Positions 40,928 to 50,753 of a DNA stretch of 64,000 bases are shown piece by piece (within the stretch, counting starts at the first letter, position 1; every line of letters starts with the position of its first letter). Position numbers and translations under genes: made by a program. This stretch comes from Vibrio navarrensis (GTDB lineage Bacteria; Pseudomonadota; Gammaproteobacteria; Enterobacterales; Vibrionaceae). The notes beneath the pieces were generated by a model. It did not search any database. It was not told the DNA's origin and was given only the letters and a program-made list of their open reading frames with translations. The DNA lies in NCBI RefSeq assembly GCF_015767675.1, contig NZ_CP065217.1:3162001-3226000 (forward strand), given 5' to 3'.

Positions 40928-41155
40928 ATGACAGACAAAACCATTGCACAGTTGGAAAATCGGCTTCACGACCTTGAATGCCAGCTTGCTTTTCAGGAAC
41001 AAACGATTGAAGAGCTCAATGATGCCTTGGCACAACAGCAATTATTGATCGGCAAAATGCAGCATCAGATGAAGTATATGGTTGGCAAGATGAAGAATAT
41101 GGAGACGTCGAACTTGGCCGATCCCGCTAAAGAGCCACCGCCACCGCACTATTGA
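40928..41155 (+). CDS. slyX: SlyX protein
   Basis: A 75-residue coiled-coil protein (IAQLENRLHDLECQLAFQEQTIEELNDALAQQQ) with the C-terminal PPPPHY typical of SlyX. Function unknown. It begins one base after the WD40 gene and belongs to the fkpA-slyX-slyD region conserved with E. coli. Confidence 0.93.
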   Translation: MTDKTIAQLENRLHDLECQLAFQEQTIEELNDALAQQQLLIGKMQHQMKYMVGKMKNMETSNLADPAKEPPPPHY

Positions 41156-41157
41156 GA

Positions 41158-41183
41158 AAGAGCCTCGCACTTTGCAGGCTCTT
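41158..41183. terminator. Bidirectional terminator between slyX and iaaA
   Basis: AAGAGCCT (41158-41165) and AGGCTCTT (41176-41183) form an 8-bp stem between two convergent genes. T tracts on both sides are short, so efficiency may be moderate. Confidence 0.55.
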
Positions 41184-41193
41184 GAACTTAAGG

Positions 41194-42135
41194 TTATTCG
41201 TCAGCGTAAATTTTCACACTCAGATTGCCCGCAACGTCTATTGAGGCGCGGTACATGCCCGAACTGTTGATGGCAAAGTGAATCTCACCGTGTGCGTCCA
41301 GTGCGATTAACCCACCTTCGCCGCCCATACTTTTCAGCTCGCCTTGGATGATGTGCTCACAGGCAGTATGTACATCTTCATGGAGATAACGCATGCGCGC
41401 TGCCACATCTTCGGCCACACGTTTACGAATAAAAAACTCCCCTACTCCCGTGGTTGATACCGCGACGACCCCATTTTCTGCCACCGTGCCACAGCCGATC
41501 AGCGCCGAATCACCGACCCGACCATATTTTTTGTTGGTCACTCCTCCGGTACTGGTTGCGGCAGCAAGGTTTCCCTGCGCGTCCAGCGCCACGGCTCCCA
41601 CGGTGCCATGCTTTTTATCATCCGGATATTTGGCTTCGGAAAGGGCAAACAAGCCTTTTTCGCGCATCGACAGTAGTTGCTCGTAACGGCGATCAGTAAA
41701 AAAGTAATCTTGCTCGGTATAAACGTGACCCTGTTCAAAAGCGAATTTCTCCGCGCCCTCACCGATTAGCAGCACATGTGGGCTTTTTCGCAACACGTCA
41801 CGCGCCAGTTCTATCGGGTTTTTGATGTGACGCACTCCGGCGACCGCGCCAGCTTGCAAATCGCGCCCATGCATCAGCGAGGCGTCCATTTCAACCATCT
41901 CGTTGTTAGTCAACACAGAGCCTTTTCCCGCATTGAAATGCGGTGAATCTTCCATCACTTTGACCGCGGCAACCACCGCGTCCAGGGCATCGGCCCCCTC
42001 TTGCAACAGTGCGTAGCCTGCCTGCACGGCGCGCTGCAGATCGCTCAAGATCGCCTGCTTCAATTCAGCGCTCATTTGCGTGCGTAAAATGGTGCCAGCG
42101 CCACCATGAATGGCGATTGAAATAGGTTTGTTCAT
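41194..42135 (-). CDS. iaaA: Isoaspartyl peptidase / L-asparaginase
   Basis: A 313-residue Ntn-hydrolase that hydrolyses beta-aspartyl dipeptides and asparagine. Autocleavage and nucleophile Thr178 occur in KKHGTVGAVALD, with IHGGAGTI at the N-terminus and GSVLTNNEMVEMDASLM near 72-88. GCGTVAENGVVAVSTTGVGEFFIR is the conserved second block. No signal peptide, so cytoplasmic. The position next to slyX/slyD differs from E. coli. Confidence 0.93.
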   Translation of the reverse strand: MNKPISIAIHGGAGTILRTQMSAELKQAILSDLQRAVQAGYALLQEGADALDAVVAAVKVMEDSPHFNAGKGSVLTNNEMVEMDASLMHGRDLQAGAVAGVRHIKNPIELARDVLRKSPHVLLIGEGAEKFAFEQGHVYTEQDYFFTDRRYEQLLSMREKGLFALSEAKYPDDKKHGTVGAVALDAQGNLAAATSTGGVTNKKYGRVGDSALIGCGTVAENGVVAVSTTGVGEFFIRKRVAEDVAARMRYLHEDVHTACEHIIQGELKSMGGEGGLIALDAHGEIHFAINSSGMYRASIDVAGNLSVKIYADE

Positions 42136-42183
42136 GCTCTCAACTCAACAACTAACAAGGGACGGGTTATCTCAGCGCAGAAA

Positions 42184-42222
42184 AACAAAAAGCGCAAGTT
42201 GATTACTCAACTTGCGCTTTAT
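42184..42222 (-). terminator. Terminator of slyD
   Basis: AAAGCGCAAGTTGA pairs with TCAACTTGCGCTTT over a TTAC loop (about 42189-42220). On the minus strand it is followed by TTGTTTTTC. It lies about 50 bases after the slyD stop. Confidence 0.85.
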
Positions 42223-42269
42223 TATCGGTTTAACATCTCAAGGCGAACGCTTGAGGAGGCCCAATGCGG

Positions 42270-42872
42270 TTAGTGAGAGCCGCAGCTACCGCCACCGCAG
42301 CAACCATCTTTTTCACCGTGGTGGTGATGGTCATGGCCTTCGCCGCCACAACAACCGCCCTCATGATCGTGGTCGTGATCATGCTCATGACCACCGCAGC
42401 AGCCGCCACCTTGGTGGATATGGCCGTGCTCGATCTCTTCTGCCGTTGCTTCACGCACTGCAATCACTTCAACGTCAAATGTCAGTGTTTGACCCGCTAG
42501 CATGTGGTTACCGTCAACCACCACTTCGTCGCCGTCAACTTCAGTTACTTCTACTGGGATTGGACCTTGGTCCGTGTCTGCAAGGAAACGCATGCCGACT
42601 TCGATTTGCTCAACACCTTGGAATACTTCTGCTGGAACGCGTTGAACCAGTGCATCACTGTGCTCACCGTATGCGTCTTCTGGTGCGACAGTCACGGTGA
42701 ATTTATCACCCGCCACTTTACCTTCAAGCTCGTTTTCTAGGCCAGTGATTAGGTTGTTGTGACCGTGCAGGTAATCCAGCGGTGCATCCGTTGTTGAAGA
42801 GTCAACCACAATGCCATCTTCCAGTTTTACCTGATACGCAAGGCTAACAACGACGTTCTTTTCAATTTTCAT
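42270..42872 (-). CDS. slyD: FKBP-type isomerase and metallochaperone SlyD
   Basis: A 200-residue cytoplasmic isomerase-chaperone. FKBP motifs (SLAYQVKLEDGIVVDSSTTDAPLDYLHG) are interrupted by the insert-in-flap chaperone domain. The C-terminus (about 155-200) is a metal-binding tail, very rich in Gly, Cys and His with several GGCCGG and HDHDHDH runs. In E. coli SlyD supplies nickel to hydrogenase; here the tail suggests nickel, zinc or copper binding. Next to yheV and kefB as in E. coli. Confidence 0.96.
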   Translation of the reverse strand: MKIEKNVVVSLAYQVKLEDGIVVDSSTTDAPLDYLHGHNNLITGLENELEGKVAGDKFTVTVAPEDAYGEHSDALVQRVPAEVFQGVEQIEVGMRFLADTDQGPIPVEVTEVDGDEVVVDGNHMLAGQTLTFDVEVIAVREATAEEIEHGHIHQGGGCCGGHEHDHDHDHEGGCCGGEGHDHHHHGEKDGCCGGGSCGSH

Positions 42873-42965
42873 AACTACTCCAGAGAGGTCAATTTGCCTG
42901 ACGGAAAGATAGGCCAGGACGAAAGATCAATCCCGCTATTATGGGGATCAAATGGAGAAACACAA

Positions 42966-43166
42966 TTATTCCGGCTTAAAAATGCCGATCATTTCCTGAT
43001 TCGCGTGTTTATTTTTTTCTACAGATTTGGGCATACGCTGCTCTTTAAAATCGCATTCCACACATTCGACCAACTCTATGTTGTTCTCTGTCCACCACAT
43101 TAAGGTGTCTTGCTGCTGGCAGGACGGGCAACTTGCCCCGGCAATAAAGCGTTTTTTACTTTTCAT
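42966..43166 (-). CDS. yheV: YheV-family putative metal-binding protein
   Basis: A 66-residue protein with two Cys pairs (CPSC and CVEC) forming a small zinc-ribbon-like fold, closely similar to YheV (KRFIAGASCPSCQQQDTL; EMIGIFKPE end). The role is unknown. It follows kefB immediately. A GTG overlapping the kefB stop (43175) is an alternative start, but MKSKKRF aligns with the E. coli start. Confidence 0.9.
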   Translation of the reverse strand: MKSKKRFIAGASCPSCQQQDTLMWWTENNIELVECVECDFKEQRMPKSVEKNKHANQEMIGIFKPE

Positions 43167-43174
43167 TTGGTTCA

Positions 43175-44977
43175 CTACTTTTCTTCCCAGAAATTGCGGG
43201 ATTGGCGATCATTTTCCATCTCCCGGGCAAAAATCTCTTCCAGCTCTTTGCGCGCTTCTTTGGCGCGTTGAGCCAGTTTTTTATCTTCATTGTGCTGCGG
43301 CAATAACTCTTTGAGCATCGCGTTATCCAATTTGCGGAAATGCGCCTCGGCGCGTTTGGCTTGATAAGGATGCATCCCCAGTTCAACTAAAGTTTGCCGC
43401 CCCAAGTCCAAGGCACCGAGAAACGTTTCCCGCGAATAGGTATGAATGCCATACCCGAGCAGTTGATACGCTTCAACCCGACTACGGGCACGCGCCATTA
43501 ACTTGAGATTAGGAAAGTGTTGGCGACACAGCTCCACAATATTCATCACTTGATCCGGCGAATCGGTGCAGATCACAAGCGCTTCTGCTTTTTCAGCCCC
43601 CGCGGCACGCAGAAGGTCGAGCTGGGTCGCGTCGCCGTAAAACACCTTGTAGCCGTATTTACGTAACAATTTGATCTGGCTGGCATCACTTTCCAGCACG
43701 GTGATTTTGATTTTGTTGGCATAGAGAAGGCGGCCAATAATCTGCCCAAAACGGCCAAAGCCCGCAATGATGACACGCGGCTCCGTATCAACCACATCCG
43801 GTGAGAGCGCTTCACTTTCCTGATTCAAGGTTCTTGCATACCAGCCATTTTGCAACGAGAGCAAGAGCGGCGTCGTGACCATCGATAAACTCACCACCAC
43901 CAGCAAAAATGCCACTTCGTTGTCATTGAGCAGCCCCTCTTTGCTGGCAGCGGTAAAAATCACAAACGCAAATTCCCCGCCCTGACTGAGGATCGCTGCC
44001 ATTTTGCTGCGCGCTTTCGCCCGCATGCCAACTAAACGCCCAAGCAGATAGAGCACAGCGCCTTTCACCGCGACCAATCCGAGCACGGCCAAGAGGATCT
44101 CCAGCGGAAACGCCACCAGCAGCCCCAAATTCACCGCCATGCCGACCGCGATAAAAAACAGCCCAAGCAGCAGGCCTTTGAAAGGCTCAATGGCAATTTC
44201 CAGCTCATGGCGATACTCACTTTCAGCCAGCAGCACACCGGCTAAAAAGGTGCCCAACGCCATAGAGAGCCCGAGTTGCTGCATCAACACTGCAATCCCC
44301 AGTACCACCAACAGTGCGGTGACGGTAAACAGCTCACGCCCTCCCGTCATCACCACATAGCGAAACAGCGGGCGCAGCAAAAAGTGACCGCCAACGAGCA
44401 GCGCGCCAGCACCCGCTAAGGTCGCGACGACACTCAACCCATCGCCGCTCATGCCTCCGCCTGAAAGCAAAGGCAACAGCGCCAGCATTGGGATGACTGC
44501 AATGTCTTGAAAAAGCAACACCGCGAATCCCGACTGCCCGGTTTCGGTGCGGGCCAAGCCCTGCTCTTCCAGCACTTTTAAGGCAATTGCCGTCGAGGAG
44601 AGCGCCAATCCCATGCCAATCACCAACGCCGACGTCCAAGCCAGATCAAACATGCTCACGACGCTGGCGATCACTAAGGTGGTGACGAGCACTTGAGCAC
44701 CGCCAAGCCCGAGAATCGGCACGCGCATCTGCCACAGTTTTTTCGGATTGAGTTCTAGGCCAATTAAAAATAGTAAGAGCACCACACCCAGCTCTGCAAA
44801 GTGTAAAATGGCGTCGACATCGCTGATAACTCCCAGCCCCCAAGGACCAATCGCAACGCCCGCCAGCAAGTAACCGAGCACTGAGCCCAAGCCAAAACGC
44901 TGCGCAAGCGGCACAGCCACGACCGCCGCAGAGAGAAAGATCACGCTGGTTTGCAGAAAATCACTGGTCAACGCCAT
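43175..44977 (-). CDS. kefB: Glutathione-regulated potassium-efflux protein KefB
   Basis: A 600-residue protein: an N-terminal CPA2-type K+/H+ antiporter with about 12 membrane segments (1-about 380), then a TrkA-N/RCK domain (about 400-520; [30 protein letters not shown], a GxGxxG nucleotide-binding turn), then a charged tail. It releases K+ in response to electrophile-glutathione adducts. The start overlaps kefG by 17 bases, coupling it to its activator. Confidence 0.95.
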   Translation of the reverse strand: MALTSDFLQTSVIFLSAAVVAVPLAQRFGLGSVLGYLLAGVAIGPWGLGVISDVDAILHFAELGVVLLLFLIGLELNPKKLWQMRVPILGLGGAQVLVTTLVIASVVSMFDLAWTSALVIGMGLALSSTAIALKVLEEQGLARTETGQSGFAVLLFQDIAVIPMLALLPLLSGGGMSGDGLSVVATLAGAGALLVGGHFLLRPLFRYVVMTGGRELFTVTALLVVLGIAVLMQQLGLSMALGTFLAGVLLAESEYRHELEIAIEPFKGLLLGLFFIAVGMAVNLGLLVAFPLEILLAVLGLVAVKGAVLYLLGRLVGMRAKARSKMAAILSQGGEFAFVIFTAASKEGLLNDNEVAFLLVVVSLSMVTTPLLLSLQNGWYARTLNQESEALSPDVVDTEPRVIIAGFGRFGQIIGRLLYANKIKITVLESDASQIKLLRKYGYKVFYGDATQLDLLRAAGAEKAEALVICTDSPDQVMNIVELCRQHFPNLKLMARARSRVEAYQLLGYGIHTYSRETFLGALDLGRQTLVELGMHPYQAKRAEAHFRKLDNAMLKELLPQHNEDKKLAQRAKEARKELEEIFAREMENDRQSRNFWEEK

Positions 44978-45539
44978 GCACGCCTCCTAACGGATTGAGC
45001 AGCCATTGGCGATACTGCTCGGCGTGTTGATAACGCTCGACATCGGACACGTTTCTTGCCCAGTAAAGTACCAGCGGTTCAAGCCAATGCATTTGGCACA
45101 GAGCAGCCGTTAGCTCAAATGGCTGTAAGATCTCCTCCAGCGGGTACTTGTTGTACCCCTTGGCACTGAACGCCTCTTTCTTGCCACCTGTGGTAATTAC
45201 ACTGCGCCAATACTTACCTTCAAGGGCATTGCCACTGCCAAAAGCAAACCCTTTGCTCATGACACGGTCAAGCCACTCTTTGAGCAGCGCCGGGCAGGAG
45301 TACATATACATAGGGTGGTGAAAGACGATCACCTCATGTTCGCGCAGCTGCTGCTGCTCTTGGCTCACATCAATAAAGAAATCGGGATAAAGGCCGTACA
45401 AATCGCGAATGGTCACGTGCGGCAGAGAGGCGATTTTTTTCAACATCACTTGGTTGGCCACCGAGTTGTGTGGCTCAGGATGGGCGTAAAGCACCAGGAC
45501 TTTTGGCAGACTGGCTGAGGCGATTTTTTTCTCTGACAT
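44961..45539 (-). CDS. kefG: KefB-associated NAD(P)H oxidoreductase KefG
   Basis: A 192-residue flavodoxin-fold quinone oxidoreductase of the KefF/KefG group ([51 protein letters not shown]). It is needed for full KefB activity. The ATG at 45539 gives family length; the frame is open to 45581. Divergent from the ABC-F gene. Confidence 0.93.
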   Translation of the reverse strand: MSEKKIASASLPKVLVLYAHPEPHNSVANQVMLKKIASLPHVTIRDLYGLYPDFFIDVSQEQQQLREHEVIVFHHPMYMYSCPALLKEWLDRVMSKGFAFGSGNALEGKYWRSVITTGGKKEAFSAKGYNKYPLEEILQPFELTAALCQMHWLEPLVLYWARNVSDVERYQHAEQYRQWLLNPLGGVHGVDQ

Positions 45540-45704
45540 TCCGCGAACCTTCCCTGGGAGCAAACGGTGGTAGAAAAACAAAGTGTTATCTTGATGTTAA
45601 TCATCATACTCAAATTTGCATAATGATCGACATTTATCCTCATTCCTCCTACTATTCGCAGCGATAAACGCACAGACTATTCGGCATCAACTGAGCTCAG
45701 CGAT

Positions 45705-47627
45705 ATGATTACCTTTTCCGACATTCAACTGCTCCGCGGCGGTTTCCCGCTTCTGGATCAAACTTCTGCAACCATTCATCCGGGAGACAAAATTGGTCTG
45801 GTCGGCAAGAACGGCTGCGGTAAATCGACCCTGTTTGCTCTGATTAAAGATGAGCTTTCTACCGACGCAGGCTCGTTTAGCAAACCAGCGCACTGGGAAC
45901 TGGCTTGGGTTGCTCAGGAAACTCCAGCCCTTGAGCGCAGAGCAATTGAATATGTGATTGATGGCGATCGCGAATATCGCGACTTGGAAGCGCAACTCGC
46001 TGCCGCAGAAGAAGCCGACAACGGCACCTTAGTCGCGGATATCCATGGCAAAATTGAAACCATCGGCGGCTACAGTATTCGCGCACGCGCGTCAGAATTG
46101 CTTGATGGTCTCGGCTTTAGCCAAGAGCAGATGAGCTGGAACCTGACCCAATTTTCGGGTGGTTGGCGGATGCGCTTAAACTTGGCCCAAGCGCTGCTGT
46201 GTCGCTCCGACTTGCTACTACTGGACGAGCCCACCAACCACTTGGATCTCGATGCGGTAATGTGGCTGGAACGCTGGCTGCAATCTTACCCGGGCACCCT
46301 GATGCTGATCTCGCACGACCGCGACTTCCTTGATCCGATCGTCAATCGCATCATTCATATCGAAAACCAGAAGCTCAACGAATACACTGGTAACTACTCT
46401 TCGTTTGAAAACCAACGCGCGCAAAAGCTGATCTTGCAACAATCGATGTTTGAAAAACAGCAGAAGCAGATGACGCACATGCAAAGCTACATCGACCGCT
46501 TCCGCTACAAAGCGTCTAAAGCGCGCCAAGCGCAAAGCCGCATCAAAGCGCTAGAGAAGTTGGAAAAGGTGCTGCCGGCTCAGTTTGATAACCCGTTCAG
46601 CTTTGAATTTCGCGAGCCCACAGCGCTGCCAAATCCAATCATGATGATGGATGAAGTCTCCGCCGGTTACGGTGATAAACTGATTTTGCAACAAATCCGC
46701 CTTAATCTGGTTCCCGGCAGCCGCATTGGTCTGCTTGGGCGCAACGGCGCAGGTAAATCGACGTTAATCAAACTGCTCTCGGGCGAGCTCAAAGCGCAAG
46801 GTGGCGATTTGACTTTCTCTCAAGGGGTCAAAATTGGCTATTTTGCGCAGCATCAGTTGGAAACGTTGCACCCAGAAGAGACGCCACTGCAACACATGAT
46901 GCAGATAGCGCCAGACAAAACCGAGCAGGAACTGCGTAACTATCTGGGCAGTTTTGGTTTTCATGGCGACAAAGCACTGGAAAAAGTGGCTCCCTTCTCG
47001 GGCGGCGAGAAAGCACGCTTAGTGCTGGCACTGATTGTGTGGCAAAAGCCCAACCTGTTGCTGCTCGATGAACCGACCAACCACCTTGATCTCGACATGC
47101 GTCAGGCGCTGACGTTGGCCTTGCAAACTTTCGAAGGGGCTATGGTGATTGTGTCGCACGACCGCTACTTACTGCGTGCCACCACCGATGATCTCTATCT
47201 GGTGCACGACCGCCAAGTGGCTCCCTTTGATGGCGATCTCAACGATTACTACAAGTGGCTGACAGAGCAACAGAAAGCCGAACGCAAAGAAGCGCAAGCC
47301 GAGCTGCCAGCCAAAGATGGCAACAATAGCGCAGCAGCGAAAAAAGAGCAGAAACGGCGTGAAGCGGATTTTCGTAAACTCACAGCGCCAATTCGCAAAA
47401 CGCTGACACAGCTTGAAGCGAAGATGGATAAGCTCGGGCAAGCACTGGCCGAGGCTCAACAGCAATTGTCAGATAACACACTGTATGATGGCGAAAACAA
47501 AGCTAAACTTACTCAAGTACTGGCCATTCAGGCGCAAAACAAAAGTGCACTGGAAGAGGTCGAAATGGAATGGATGGCCCAGCAGGAAGTGCTAGAGCAG
47601 ATGGAACAGGAGTTCAACAGTCAATGA
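45705..47627 (+). CDS. yheS: ABC-F family ATPase YheS-like
   Basis: A 640-residue protein with two ABC cassettes and no membrane domain: Walker A GKNGCGKST (about 35-43) and GRNGAGKST (about 345-353), signatures FSGGWRMR and FSGGEKAR, and Walker B LLLDEPTNHLDL twice. Linker with two helices. ABC-F proteins act on the ribosome. This resembles YheS, with a C-terminal coiled coil (LTQLEAKMDKLGQALAEAQQQL). Same position relative to kefG as in E. coli. Confidence 0.93.
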   Translation: MITFSDIQLLRGGFPLLDQTSATIHPGDKIGLVGKNGCGKSTLFALIKDELSTDAGSFSKPAHWELAWVAQETPALERRAIEYVIDGDREYRDLEAQLAAAEEADNGTLVADIHGKIETIGGYSIRARASELLDGLGFSQEQMSWNLTQFSGGWRMRLNLAQALLCRSDLLLLDEPTNHLDLDAVMWLERWLQSYPGTLMLISHDRDFLDPIVNRIIHIENQKLNEYTGNYSSFENQRAQKLILQQSMFEKQQKQMTHMQSYIDRFRYKASKARQAQSRIKALEKLEKVLPAQFDNPFSFEFREPTALPNPIMMMDEVSAGYGDKLILQQIRLNLVPGSRIGLLGRNGAGKSTLIKLLSGELKAQGGDLTFSQGVKIGYFAQHQLETLHPEETPLQHMMQIAPDKTEQELRNYLGSFGFHGDKALEKVAPFSGGEKARLVLALIVWQKPNLLLLDEPTNHLDLDMRQALTLALQTFEGAMVIVSHDRYLLRATTDDLYLVHDRQVAPFDGDLNDYYKWLTEQQKAERKEAQAELPAKDGNNSAAAKKEQKRREADFRKLTAPIRKTLTQLEAKMDKLGQALAEAQQQLSDNTLYDGENKAKLTQVLAIQAQNKSALEEVEMEWMAQQEVLEQMEQEFNSQ

Positions 47628-48106
47628 GCAATCAACACGCCCCACTTTTACTTACGCTTGAGCGGCTGTGGCAATTCAGCCTGCAATACTATGGCGTGAA
47701 AGAAGTGAAAGCGGCGTGTTTGAGTTTGCAAAATCAGTTTAACGGCAACGTCAATCTGTTGCTGTTGCTCAAATGGCTGGATGAACAACAGCTCAGTTTC
47801 GATGAAGAGGAGTGGCACAAGTTGCAAAGCTGCTTAGGCCGCTCCGAAACGCTGCTGCATACCTATCGCGAATTACGTCGTCAGTGCAAACAGCACCTAC
47901 CTGACACCCTCTATCGCGAAGCGTTGCAGTTTGAGCTGCAACTGGAAAAACAGCAACAAGCCGATCTGGTCGAATGCATTAACACACTGGCTCTGCGAGC
48001 CAATCACACTGAGCCACTCACCCAGATCTACTGCCGTCATTTAGGCGCGGCTCACCTCTATGCGGCATTTAAACCGCCCTCAGCCCCCTTGGCGAAATCC
48101 AGTTAG
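47624..48106 (+). CDS. TIGR02444-family protein of unknown function
   Basis: A 160-residue soluble protein beginning LERLWQFSLQYYGVKEVKAACLSLQNQFNGNVNLLLLLKWLDEQ, the typical start of the TIGR02444 (DUF2390) family. Alpha-helical. Its start overlaps the yheS stop (ATGA), so it is translationally coupled to the ABC-F gene. Function unknown. E. coli lacks this gene between yheS and yheT. Confidence 0.8.
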   Translation: MSNQHAPLLLTLERLWQFSLQYYGVKEVKAACLSLQNQFNGNVNLLLLLKWLDEQQLSFDEEEWHKLQSCLGRSETLLHTYRELRRQCKQHLPDTLYREALQFELQLEKQQQADLVECINTLALRANHTEPLTQIYCRHLGAAHLYAAFKPPSAPLAKSS

Positions 48107-48277
48107 TTTCTGTGATCCCGAGCCCGAGTTATCGAGCTCGCCTCTGCCAGAACATTGACCCGCCTAAACAATCGGGCCTTAATAAAGTTGGCTCAACGTT
48201 GAGAAAAAGAGAGCGACACACGCAGCGGACATCACAACGCGTATTGCGAGCCAGCAACAGAACCATGAGTGAAAAGT

Positions 48278-49255
48278 ATGACTCAATTTACTGCCGCAAG
48301 AGGGATCAAAAACCCTCACCTGCAAACCTTACTGCCCCGCTTTATCCGCAAAAAAGCGCTGTTTGAGCCCATTTGGCAAACTCTGGACACCCCAGATGGC
48401 GACTTTCTTGATCTCGCGTGGAGTGAAGACCCGAGCAGTGAAAGTGCGAGTAAAAAGCCACTCTTTGTGCTGTTTCACGGTCTGGAAGGCAGCTTTTTTA
48501 GCCCCTACGCCAATGGCCTGATGTACGCCTTTGCCAACGCTGGCTGGCTGTCCGTGATGATGCATTTTCGCGGTTGCAGCGGTAAACCTAACCGCCTCGC
48601 GCGCGCGTATCACTCAGGGGAAACCGAAGACGCGCGCTATTTTTTGCAACACCTTCAGCGTCATTTTCCGCAGAATCACAAAGTGGCACTTGGCATCTCA
48701 CTTGGTGGCAACATGCTGGCCAATTACCTCGCCACTTATCAAGACGCTCCTCTGGTGGACGCCGCCACCATCGTTTCCGCGCCACTGGATCTTTCGGCTT
48801 GCTCAGAGCGTATCGAGCAAGGCTTTTCTCGCATCTATCGCCGTTATTTGCTCTCGTCACTGAAAAAGAACGCCTTACAAAAGCATCATCTGCTGTCAAA
48901 TGCGTTGGCCATCTCGCCCCGTTCGATCAAAAAACTCACCCGCTTGTACCAATTTGACGATCTGATTACCGCGCCACTGCACGGGTTTAAGAATGCGCTC
49001 GATTACTACCAGCAGTGCTCGGGCTTGCACAAGTTACGTGAAATCCGCATTCCTACACAGATTATTCACGCCAAAGACGATCCGTTTATGACCGATGCGG
49101 TGATCCCCAAATTTGTCCTACCCGACAACATTGACTATCGCCTGTTTGATCATGGCGGCCATGTCGGCTTTTTAACCGGCAGCGCGCTGCATCCCCGCTT
49201 TTGGTTAGAAGAATCGCTGCCGATCTACTATGAAAGCTTGGCGGTTTCGGCATAA
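48278..49255 (+). CDS. yheT: YheT-like alpha/beta hydrolase
   Basis: A 325-residue hydrolase of the YheT/EMB8 group: LFVLFHGLEGS oxyanion region near 66-76, nucleophile Ser in LGISLGGNML (about 145-154), and late DDPFMTD and DHGGHVGF supplying the acid and histidine. The substrate is unknown (esters are likely). The ATG at 48278 follows a 170-base gap without another feature. Confidence 0.9.
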   Translation: MTQFTAARGIKNPHLQTLLPRFIRKKALFEPIWQTLDTPDGDFLDLAWSEDPSSESASKKPLFVLFHGLEGSFFSPYANGLMYAFANAGWLSVMMHFRGCSGKPNRLARAYHSGETEDARYFLQHLQRHFPQNHKVALGISLGGNMLANYLATYQDAPLVDAATIVSAPLDLSACSERIEQGFSRIYRRYLLSSLKKNALQKHHLLSNALAISPRSIKKLTRLYQFDDLITAPLHGFKNALDYYQQCSGLHKLREIRIPTQIIHAKDDPFMTDAVIPKFVLPDNIDYRLFDHGGHVGFLTGSALHPRFWLEESLPIYYESLAVSA

Positions 49256-49298
49256 TAGCGCGGCATTTCCTTATTGAGCATAAAGTAAAGAGGTATTT

Positions 49299-49511
49299 AT
49301 GATCATTCCTTGGCAAGAGATCAGTGCCGATGCGCTGAGCAATTTGATCCGCGAATTTGTTCTGCGTGAAGGCACCGACTATGGCGAAAGCGAAGTCTCG
49401 TTAGAGCAAAAAATCGAGCAAGTAAAAACCCAGCTCAAGCGAGGTGAAGCGGTGATCGTTTTCTCGGAACTGCATGAAACCGTTGATATTCAGCTCAAGC
49501 AAAAATTTTAG
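49299..49511 (+). CDS. yheU: YheU-family protein
   Basis: A 70-residue acidic protein ([42 protein letters not shown]), the same start and size as YheU. A toxin-antitoxin-like or structural role has not been shown for it. It follows yheT by 43 bases with AAAGAGG before its ATG. Confidence 0.93.
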   Translation: MIIPWQEISADALSNLIREFVLREGTDYGESEVSLEQKIEQVKTQLKRGEAVIVFSELHETVDIQLKQKF

Positions 49512-49641
49512 TTGGCCGAGATTTTTACCGCACCTTATCCCATGACAAGCACGTGGAACGTGTTATAGTGGCCAAACGATTGCACATGCCGGAAGCCACA
49601 TTCCGGCCCGACAGGTAAGTACTACAACGACAGGGTTTGTC

Positions 49642-50511
49642 ATGTCAGCAAAGCATCCAATCATCGCCGTCACAGGTTCGTCCGGTGCCGGCACGACGAC
49701 AACGTCAGAAGCATTTCGCAAAATGTTCAATATGATGTCCATCAAGCCCGCTTGGATTGAAGGGGACAGTTTTCACCGTTTCACTCGCCCCGAAATGGAC
49801 GTTGAGATCCGCAAAGCGCGCGAGCAAGGGCGACATATCAGCTACTTTGGGCCGCAAGCCAACGATTTTCCGGCGCTGTCGGAGTTTTTCCGCCAGTACG
49901 GCAAATCGGGCACGGGTGAAGTGCGCCGTTATCTGCACACCTTTGACGAAGCCGTGCCTTACAACCAAATGCCCGGCACCTTTACCCCATGGCAAAAGCT
50001 GCCCGATAACACCGACGTACTTTTCTATGAAGGGCTGCACGGCGGGGTGGTCGATGGTGAAGTCAACGTTGCCCAGCACGTAGATTTTTTGATCGGCATG
50101 GTGCCAATAGTCAACTTGGAATGGATTCAAAAATACGTGCGCGATACGCGTGATCGCGGTCATTCGCGCGAAGCGGTGATGGATTCGATTGTGCGTTCAA
50201 TGGACGACTATCTCAACTACATCACCCCGCAATTTTCACGCACTCACATTAACTTTCAGCGCGTCCCGACGGTGGATACGTCCAACCCACTCAATGCCAA
50301 AGGCATCCCGAGTTTGGATGAGAGTTTTGTGGTGATTCGCCTGCGCGGTATCAAGAACGTCGACTTCCCTTACCTATTGGCGATGATCGACGGCTCCTTT
50401 ATGTCGCGACACAACACCTTAGTGGTGCCGGGAGGCAAAATGAGTTTCGCTATGGAACTGATTGTACAGCCAATCCTGCAACAACTGATTGAAACAGGCA
50501 AAATTGGCTAA
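49642..50511 (+). CDS. prkB: Phosphoribulokinase-like protein PrkB
   Basis: A 289-residue P-loop kinase-like protein of the phosphoribulokinase family (IAVTGSSGAGTTTTSEAF at about 7-24, with Thr in place of the usual Lys-Ser/Thr after Gly-Ala-Gly; EGDSFHRF; FYEGLHGGVV). No RuBisCO genes are nearby, so a Calvin cycle role is unlikely. Physiological substrate unknown. In E. coli yhfA lies between this gene and crp, but it is absent here. Confidence 0.9.
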   Translation: MSAKHPIIAVTGSSGAGTTTTSEAFRKMFNMMSIKPAWIEGDSFHRFTRPEMDVEIRKAREQGRHISYFGPQANDFPALSEFFRQYGKSGTGEVRRYLHTFDEAVPYNQMPGTFTPWQKLPDNTDVLFYEGLHGGVVDGEVNVAQHVDFLIGMVPIVNLEWIQKYVRDTRDRGHSREAVMDSIVRSMDDYLNYITPQFSRTHINFQRVPTVDTSNPLNAKGIPSLDESFVVIRLRGIKNVDFPYLLAMIDGSFMSRHNTLVVPGGKMSFAMELIVQPILQQLIETGKIG

Positions 50512-50541
50512 AATTTGAGGCCGGTTCACGCTTACTTTTCA

Positions 50542-50563
50542 TACCGTGATCATGTGCACAATT
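50542..50563. promoter_or_regulatory. Candidate CRP binding site upstream of crp
   Basis: The half-sites CGTGA and GCACA flank six bases (core 50545-50560), one mismatch each to TGTGA-N6-TCACA. It is about 190 bases before the crp start, in the 242-base gap, and crp is autoregulated in E. coli. The rest of the gap shows no clear hairpin. Confidence 0.45.
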
Positions 50564-50753
50564 TTGCGTAGAAAATCCCATTCTCGACACGATTAAAATC
50601 AAGAAATCGTTTTCGAAAAAGGATACTATTTCAAACCGAAACACAAGATAGCTTGCAGCATCAATCAAGAGCTCTTATTCTAGCAAGTCTATAACAAGGC
50701 TTGGCTAAAATATGGATAGCGGCAAGCGTACCCTGCAGAGGAAGTGAGATATT

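Noticed and set aside
48112..48366. 84-residue ORF upstream of yheT
   Set aside because: It overlaps the yheT start in another frame and has no recognisable features; the gap 48107-48277 shows nothing else I can support.
49642..50511. PrkB as evidence of the Calvin cycle
   Set aside because: No RuBisCO or other cycle genes are nearby and this protein is widespread in heterotrophic gammaproteobacteria.
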